A stretch of 64,000 bases of DNA from Moniliella sp. 'wahieum' (Eukaryota > Basidiomycota > Moniliellomycetes > Moniliellales > Moniliellaceae): NCBI GenBank assembly GCA_003971905.1, contig RSEE01000067.1, forward strand, positions 124,001 through 188,000. Reading direction: 5' to 3'. The position numbers and the translations under genes are program-made. The stretch's first letter is position 1; every line of letters begins with the position of its first letter. The notes under the pieces were generated by a model. The model was given only the letters and a program-made list of their open reading frames with translations, did not search any database and was not told the DNA's origin. Of this stretch, positions 57,385 through 64,000 are shown one piece after another.

Positions 57385-60118
57385 ATGGGTCTCGTCGAAA
57401 GTACGACAAGCTCGGCCTTGTCAACCTCATCAAGAAGAACACCGACCCCGCCGAGCTGCGCGCCAACCTGGACCGCTGGACGGTCAGTGTGCAGTCCACC
57501 CTCAACCCCAACCACCGCCACGACGAGCCGTGGGAGAAGAGCTGGATGCCCAGCGCGAGGCCGTGTGTGAATCGCATCGGATGCGCAGCTTTGCCCCCGT
57601 GCGCTCTGGCAATCATGTCCACTGGTACTCGATGGATGCGACTACTTTTGGGCGCTGAGCGAGATGATCGAGCAGGCTACCAGCCACATCTTCATCCTCG
57701 ACTGGTGGCTTTCCCCCGAACTCTATCTTCGCCGTCCACCGCACCTGTTTGAGGGCTATCGCCTGGACCGTCTGCTCCAGCGAAAGGCCGAGCAGGGCGT
57801 CCGCATCTTCATTGTCGTCTACAAGGAGGTGCCACAGACCATGACCATGGCCTCTGTTTGGACCAAGCACTATCTCGAGGACCTCCACCCCAACATCCAA
57901 GTCTACCGTCACCCGGATCATCTGGGAGGCGAGGTTACCCTCATGTGGTCCCACCACGAAAAGGCATGTATCCATCTTCCTTTTCACATGCGTTTCAAGA
58001 CTGACATTGTCCGGGTCCACCAGCTCGTTGTCGTTGATACGACCGTCTGTGCCGTGGGGGGCTGGATATTTGTTATGGCCGCTGGGACACTCAGTCGCAC
58101 CCACTGGCAGATGTGCACCTGGCGATGCATCGCGCACCCTCTTTCCAGGCCAGGATACAACAATGCTCGTATCGAGGACTTCCACAACGTCAAGGACTAC
58201 CTCGGCAACCATCAAAGCCGCACGCTAATTGGTCGCATGCCGTGGCACGATGTGCATGTCACCATCTATGGAACCGCGGTGCTAGACGTGGCAGCGCACT
58301 TTATTCACCGCTGGAACTTTCTCAAGATGTTCAAGTACAAGAATGATCGAAGGATCAGCTACATTGCTCTGCCTTCCGGTCCAGACCCACATCTTCTCGA
58401 CCCGCACTTTGCCTTCCTCCAAGCCCATCCGCGTTTAGCCGCGATGGCCCAGACCGGCGAGGTAATTCGCCACCCGTTTCACTCGAATTACGGAGGCGGC
58501 TACAATGCACAGGGAGGAATGCCACCTCCACCGATTGTTGGGCCTGGCAGCTGCTCCGTTCAAGTCTCCGCTCCAGCGCCGATTGGAGCCTGGGATCCTC
58601 ACCGAGCATTCTATCCAGAACGCCTATCTCAGGCTCATTACCGAAGCTGAACACTACATCTATATTGAGAATCAGGTGTGTCTGTTTTCCCGTCTGTTTT
58701 TTTTTGACTGTGGAGGGTGATAATCGACTAACGTTGTTGCAATGGCCACTACAGTTTTTCATTACCTCCACTCAGACCACGGGCACGGTCAAGAACCGGA
58801 TCGGAATGGCGCTTGTCGCCCGCATTCTCCGCGCTCATCAAGAAGGCAAGAAATTCAAGGTGGTTGTCATCATGCCCACCATCCCATGTTTCGCCGGTGA
58901 ACTGGATAAGGCAGCGGGAATCCGTGCGATTATGGGGTACCAATTCCTCTCCATCAGTCGCGGGGAAAACAGTATCTTTGGCAGATTGCGACAGGCCGGA
59001 GTGATCCCAGAAGACTACATATCCTTTTACCATCTGCGTGGATTTGACCGCATCAACTTCCCCCTAGAGCAAGTGCGGGAGGTGGAACGGCGAAGCGGGG
59101 TGTCCTACCACCAAAGCCAACTCGCCCTCGCCCGCCTCTTCAACGGAGATGCGTATGTCGACATGGGCATTGACGCCCGAGGCCAAGCCCAGGGCCCACT
59201 CCATGGCACGAGCTTCAAGCTATACAATCCGGCTGCAGCGCCTCCGATCAAGGGTACCGTTCCCCCCTCGTTTTCGGGCACCGAAGAATCGATTCCGGCG
59301 AGCACGATGCCTCCCAGCGTAAGGGAGGCCGAATCATCTTGGCCCGTTCCAGGCTGCGGCACGCGAAGTGCTGGATCCCAAAGTGAAAGACACGGTGGAA
59401 AACATGCAGGATGCGCACTGGTCCGGCCATCCGGTGGAAGAAGTGTCGCTGTGGGTTACGGAGGAGATCTACGTACACTCCAAGCTGATGATCGTGGATG
59501 ATCGTCGGGTGCTGATAGGCTCAGCCAATTTGAACGACCGTAGCCAGCTGGGCGACCGCGACAGCGAGATTGCAGTCCTGATTGAAGATGGAGAAACGGT
59601 CGCGTCAACATGGATGGCCAACCGTACCAGGCAGCCAAATTTGCTGCCTCCTTCCGTCGCCATCTGTGGCAACAACACCTCGGCCTCCTTCCACCACAAC
59701 TTGTTACCCCGAAACGGCAGCTACCTTCCCCACACCAGCAATGAAGCCGCTCCCGCACCAAACCCTCCGCCCCTGGCTGCTGGAGCCGGGGAGAGTGAAA
59801 GCTTGGTGATTGACCCTTTGGGCGAGGTGGAAAGCTTGTGGAAGACCCGAGCGCGAACGAATACCCAAGCTTGGACGATGTCTTTCGCCCAGTCCCGTCG
59901 GACCGGGTGGCATCGTGGCAGGTACCATACTACTACCCTGCTAATGTCATTACGGGTCATGTGGCGACTTGCATGCAGACCCAGCTTGGGTGCGTGCGCG
60001 ACTGGGAGCGGTCCAAGGTTCCCTGGTCTGCTTTGCCCATCATTTTCTCCAGGAGGAGAACTTGGTCGCTGCGGATTCGGCCGAGGTCAACCAGTTGACA
60101 CTGGACATATACCTATGA
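57385..60118 (+). CDS. phospholipase D (fungal PLD1/Spo14 type)
   Basis: Hydrolyses phosphatidylcholine to phosphatidic acid and choline. It belongs to the fungal form without visible PX or PH domains. After the ATG at 57385 and a shift: [68 protein letters not shown] and [13 protein letters not shown] motif 1 is WSHHEK joined across an intron to [13 protein letters not shown]. Then come [31 protein letters not shown] and [16 protein letters not shown] motif 2 is [20 protein letters not shown] plus [18 protein letters not shown] (about 59460-59570). Introns fit at 57964-58023 (GC-AG type: AAG|GCATGT...CCAG) and 58676-58754 (GTGTGT, CTAAC). The end pattern NQLTLDIYL matches the family C terminus. 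Shifts are needed near 57535, 57650, 58080, 58115, 58570 and 59340 and in the tail. Confidence 0.9.
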
Positions 60119-61871
60119 CATCAATCCCTCTACTGTTCACTGTTTCTCGTTAGCGGTGCAGAGCAAGGCCGCCTCGACCCCCCCCCCAACGTTTGTCTCT
60201 GTTCCGGATGGTTCGCCCCCCATCTTTTCTTCTTTTGGCTCTCCCCATTTTTTTATTCTTTGCTTCTGGGGAGGCAGTCATGCAGTACGACCCTAATGAT
60301 CTCTCTCCAAGTTGTCTCTCTACGTCTGTATCCGTCGTAGCATTTGCAAAACTTGGGCAGGGACGTGCAAATCGCTTTGCCCCACCAGGCTCGCTCTCAC
60401 TTGGCGATGCATAGCATTTTCTCCCCTTGATTGTTTCTCACTCCACATTACTCTTCTTGACCAATTACATGGATTACAGGGCAAAGGCTAGGTTCAGGAT
60501 GAGAGAGAGACGGGGCCGCACACAGCTTCCTGTGGGAGGTGTGGGTTCGCGAAATGGAGACACCATGTAAAATCCACAAGCACTTGGAGGGATCCTTTCC
60601 ATCTCCGATTGGCCTATCCGGCCTCTCGAGATCTAAGCCATCTTTTACGTCAAACGCGTTAAACGCAGGACTAGTGACTTGCAGATCTCAGATCTCACTA
60701 GCTCCCTAGTCTCCCTAGCTCATAGCCCTGGCTTTGAGCGCTGCTGGTCACTTTAACCCCGCCGGTGCAACGTCGGTTGAAATCGCATCACGCGTCACGC
60801 GCCACGTGCCACGCACGTCAGTCGCCTATCTCGGGTTGGTCCGGGTTGCCAACCGCGCAACACGCGGCACAGCAGGGCACAGTGTGACGCGTTGAGGCAG
60901 TGGAGGCAGTGAGTTTTGAGCCCAAGAGAGGCCCTGTGCCTCAGGCTTCCTCGGCTAATAGTAGCGACGTTGGGGAGCGGAACCTTAGGGTTACACGGAT
61001 CACTAATCGATCGATGATCAACGATCCAGACATCCTGGTCCGGAATCTCCCGTCCCGCGTCCCGCCCGACGCGCCCACCGGCTGCTCCACAGCCTGCTCC
61101 AGCCTGTTGCTAACCCCGGCTTAGAACCTCTTGCTGGGGCACAGGGCAGACGTCGGGTCCGCCCGGAAGGCGCTGTTGTTGGAGGACAGACGTGGCTGCC
61201 GCGCGCATACGCTTGTCCGCCCCCCTGTTTCTTCGGAAAAGACGCAAGCAGGGCGGTGTTTGCAGGCTGGAGCTATTGGGCTGAACAAGTCCGTTGGCTG
61301 TCTTCTCCGCTCCTTCAGGGCACATCTCCGCTCGCCTCAGCGAATGATTAATGACTCCCAGCGCCCACACTTCCATGCCTGCTTGTCGAGGTGAGCTTGA
61401 CGACGTCGACAATGGCGACGACGAAAGCAACGATGAGATGGACGCGCCTCGACGGGCTGGTAGCACCCGAGTTGAAGGCGAAAGCACCGCAGAAGTGGCC
61501 AAATTAACCGCCGTGGCAAGTTTGTCACGAACCAAAAAACAGAGGAGTGGCCGAGTCGAGCTGCTCCACCTCCGCTTGTGCCCGACGAAAGTTTGGCGTT
61601 TGACGCGTGACGCATTGACGCCGCGCAACACTGCCGCCGTGCGGCGATTCTAGTCCGAACGGTTTATATCGATAGAGTCCGTTTTTTTATTAACGCCGCT
61701 GCCAGGTGGAAGATGGCTGCCTGTTTATAACCAACCGTGTTGGGTGAGCGGGGAGCTCCGTTTGTGTATATTCTTTCCTCCCATCTTTGCCTCTTCCTCC
61801 TGCCTTTACGCCGGTAGAAAGGCCGCGATCGACTCGACTCCCTCCCCACCACTTTCAACCGGGCCGACACC
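60119..61871. other. intergenic region
   Basis: No gene is supported. A small plus-strand frame at 60193-60414 has a hydrophobic start, but it sits in the 3' flank of the PLD gene and has no other support. Palindromic words (GACTAGTGAC, AGATCTCAGATCTCA, CTCCCTAG repeats) lie at about 60669-60722. TTTATAACC near 61725 may be the TATA element of the malic enzyme gene. Confidence 0.5.
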
Positions 61872-64000
61872 ATGCTCTTCCAACGTCTCGCCCCCCCATC
61901 GCGTGTCCTTCTCGGCTGTCGCTCACTAGCCACCGAGGCCTCGCCGGCTCACCCAAAACCGACTGTGCCCTTGACCCCCCCATCGCCCAGCCCCCAGCCC
62001 TATGGCCCGTCGCGCCGTGCACGGCCTACCCAACCACGCCGGGCACCGCGAGGGAACGTACAGTGCACCCGAGCAATCCCCCTGGCTCACCGCCGCTGCC
62101 GGTGCTGTACGTGCACAAGCGCGGAGGGGAGGTGCTGGAGGATCCAATCACCAATTACGGTGCAGCCCACAGCCAAAAGGAGCGTGACCTGTTGGGTCTC
62201 TCACCCTTTTTGCCTAGCAGCGTCCACTCCCTTGCTACCCAGGTGGAGCGTGCCTACACTCAATTTATGCTGCGGCAGCGGATTGCCGTCTCAAGCGACG
62301 AAGACGATGGCGAGCTGATGCAGTATACCTTTCTCCGCTCCCTCAAGGACCAAAATTCCGTCTTGTACTATGCTTTGTTGCAGCGCAACCTAAAGGAGAC
62401 GTTACGGATCATCTATACGCCTGTTGTGGGCACCGCGATCCAAAACTACTCGCGCATCTTCCGTCGGCCCGATGGTACTTTCCTCTCCTATCCTGCATAC
62501 AAGGCAGCCATCGATGCCGCTCGTGGTGATCGCCAGGCTGGGCGGCGATACATCCGTGACGCCATCAGCCACTACGGTCATTTGGATCAGGAAGATGTGG
62601 ACTTGCTCACATGTACTGATTCCGAAGGTATCCTCGGCATTGGTGACCAAGGTATGTCTTCCTTCCATCCCCCCCCCTTTTCTCCCTTACAAGCATTTTC
62701 TGACGCGCTTTCTTCAGGTGTGGGCGGGATCAACATTGCGATTGGCAAGAACACGATCTATGCGGTTGGGGGTGGGTTTGACCCACAGCGCGCCCTGAGC
62801 ATCGGATTAGATGTCGGAACCAACAATGCGTCGCTACTGGCCGACCCAATGTACCTTGGTTGGCGCCACCCGCGCCTGCGCGGGGAAGAGTACGACGCAT
62901 TTATGGACGACTATGTGAGTGTGGCCAGTCAAACGTTCCCCCCCCTTCTGCACTTTGAGGACTTTGGCACGCACAATGCCCATCGTCTCATGGAGCGGTA
63001 CCACCAGCAGGGCCGCCGTGCGTTTTGGGACGATGCTGAGGGCACCGCTGCCGTCACCCTGGCTGCGGTCCTTTCGGCCGTCAAGGTGACCCGCTCTACG
63101 CTGCTGGACCAACGGTACGTGATCTTTGGTGCAGGCACCGCCGGCGTTGGGATTGCCACCCAAATCCGGGACGCCATTGCCATTCGTCAAGGGGTCAGCC
63201 AGGAGGAGGCTAGCAAACGGCTCTACCTCATCGATCGTGAGGGTCTCCTGGTTGAGGGTGCACAGGAGCTGCGTGCGGCGCAAGAACCGTTTGCCCGCAC
63301 TCATGAGGAGGTAGCGTCGTGGGCACCAGCTAAGCGGGGCAAGGTTTCTCCCTCCTGGACGTTGTCCGGAACGTGAAGCCTACCGTACTCATTGGCGTAT
63401 CGGGGCAAGGTGCGCGTTTACTGAAGAGGTGGTGAAGGAGATGAGTCGTCATTGCTCAGCCAGCCATCTTCCCCCTGTCCAATCCATCCCGCCTTGCCGA
63501 AGCGCGACCGGACGACATCAATCGTTGGACTGAAGGCAAAGCACTGATCGCCACGGGATCCCCATTCCCGGCCGTACGTCTGCCCAACTCGGACGAGACT
63601 ACCCCATTGCCGAATCGAACAATGCGCTCGCTTTCCCCGGCTTGGCCGGCGGTGTGATCCTCCCCGTTCGCCTCGCTTGAGCAAGAAGATGATTGTGGCT
63701 GGTGTGGATGCGATTGCCTCGCTCTCGCCGGCGTTGGAGAACCCTCGGGCGGCACTCTTGCCTGACCTGGTGGCCGTACGAGACATCAGTATGAAGGTAT
63801 CTGCTGCGGTGGCCCTAGCAGCCAAACACGAAGGCTTGGCCACCGCTCCGCTTCCCGATACCTTGGAAGAAATGGAGAAACTGGCGAGGCATCGGGCATG
63901 GGAACCACTGTATCGCGAGCTCGCCCAGCCGAGGGGGCAGAGCAATGGTCGTGATTCAGGTCGGATGCCTAGTTCAGTCCCTGCAGTGGCCGCGCCTCCT
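61872..64000 (+). CDS. mitochondrial NAD-type malic enzyme (3' end beyond window)
   Basis: Oxidative decarboxylation of malate to pyruvate. The ATG at 61872 gives a typical mitochondrial presequence, [20 protein letters not shown]. Then come [88 protein letters not shown] joined to [17 protein letters not shown], and [20 protein letters not shown]. The divalent-metal region is [16 protein letters not shown] and the family signature variant [17 protein letters not shown]. The dinucleotide fold is [16 protein letters not shown]. Later come [31 protein letters not shown] and [16 protein letters not shown]. An intron fits at 62652-62717 (GTATGT...TTCAG), 66 nt and stop-free in frame. Shifts are needed near 62000, 63345, 63450 and 63670. 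The frame is still open at 64000. Confidence 0.92.

Noticed and set aside
60193-60414. Small frame with a signal-peptide-like start
   Set aside because: It lies in the 3' flank of the PLD gene with no promoter or conserved sequence. The hydrophobic start comes from a T-rich run.

Overview
The window is nuclear DNA from a filamentous or yeast-like fungus, most probably a basidiomycete. It is GC-rich and gene-dense. Introns are short (45-110 nt), usually start GTACGT, GTATGT or GTGNGT, and often carry a CTAAC or CTGAC branch point. Two of three tRNA genes have introns. One gene encodes a seven-helix protein of the DUF6533 type, which is typical of Basidiomycota. I cannot name a genus. Almost every recognisable gene, including essential ones (CDK7, FCP1, eIF4A-III, ERO1), needs one or more one- or two-base frame corrections. 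Four near-identical copies inside a tandem array differ only by small indels, so these breaks look mainly like consensus errors, not pseudogenes.

Layout. 1-2.9 kb: no gene; a degenerate dispersed repeat. 2.9-4.3 kb: RCK/IME2-type kinase. 5.7-7.3 kb: probable Gag/retropepsin-like fossil of an LTR-type element. 7.5-9.3 kb: secreted GH27 alpha-galactosidase with a ricin-B-like tail. 9.5-10.7 kb: CDK7/Kin28. 10.8-14.0 kb (minus): unknown protein with acidic tracts and a coiled coil. 14.1 kb: tRNA-Glu(CTC). 15.2-25.8 kb: giant protein, about 3,400 residues, with about 18 dynein-light-chain (LC8)-like domains and a 1.45-kb tandem array. 26.3-27.4 kb: DUF6533-like membrane protein. 28.3-29.4 kb: phosphatidylserine synthase. 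29.6-31.9 kb (minus): FCP1 CTD phosphatase. 32.3 kb: tRNA-Thr(AGT). 32.4-35.7 kb: gene-free, rich in short palindromic words. 35.7-38.4 kb: Kin4-like kinase. 39.2 kb: tRNA-Gly(GCC). 40.4-42.3 kb: Gln-rich unknown protein. 43.4-46.8 kb (minus): ABCF ATPase. 47.9-49.9 kb (minus): pepsin-family aspartic protease-like protein. 52.7-54.5 kb: ERO1. 55.1-56.5 kb: eIF4A-III/FAL1. 57.4-60.1 kb: phospholipase D. 61.9-64 kb: malic enzyme, cut by the window end.

Most genes are unrelated housekeeping functions. Loose themes are RNA polymerase II CTD control (CDK7 and FCP1), phospholipid metabolism (PS synthase and PLD) and secretory-pathway or secreted proteins (ERO1, alpha-galactosidase, aspartic protease). 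I see no operon-like or cluster logic.

The outstanding object is the LC8-repeat gene. Its domains are separated by Gly/Ala-rich hydrophobic segments and long acidic linkers full of Thr-Gln motifs, the kind of motif LC8 binds. A 1.45-kb unit containing three LC8-like domains and an intron is repeated about 3.4 times with no base substitutions that I can see. It looks like a self-associating scaffold still growing by recombination, and I know of no described equivalent.
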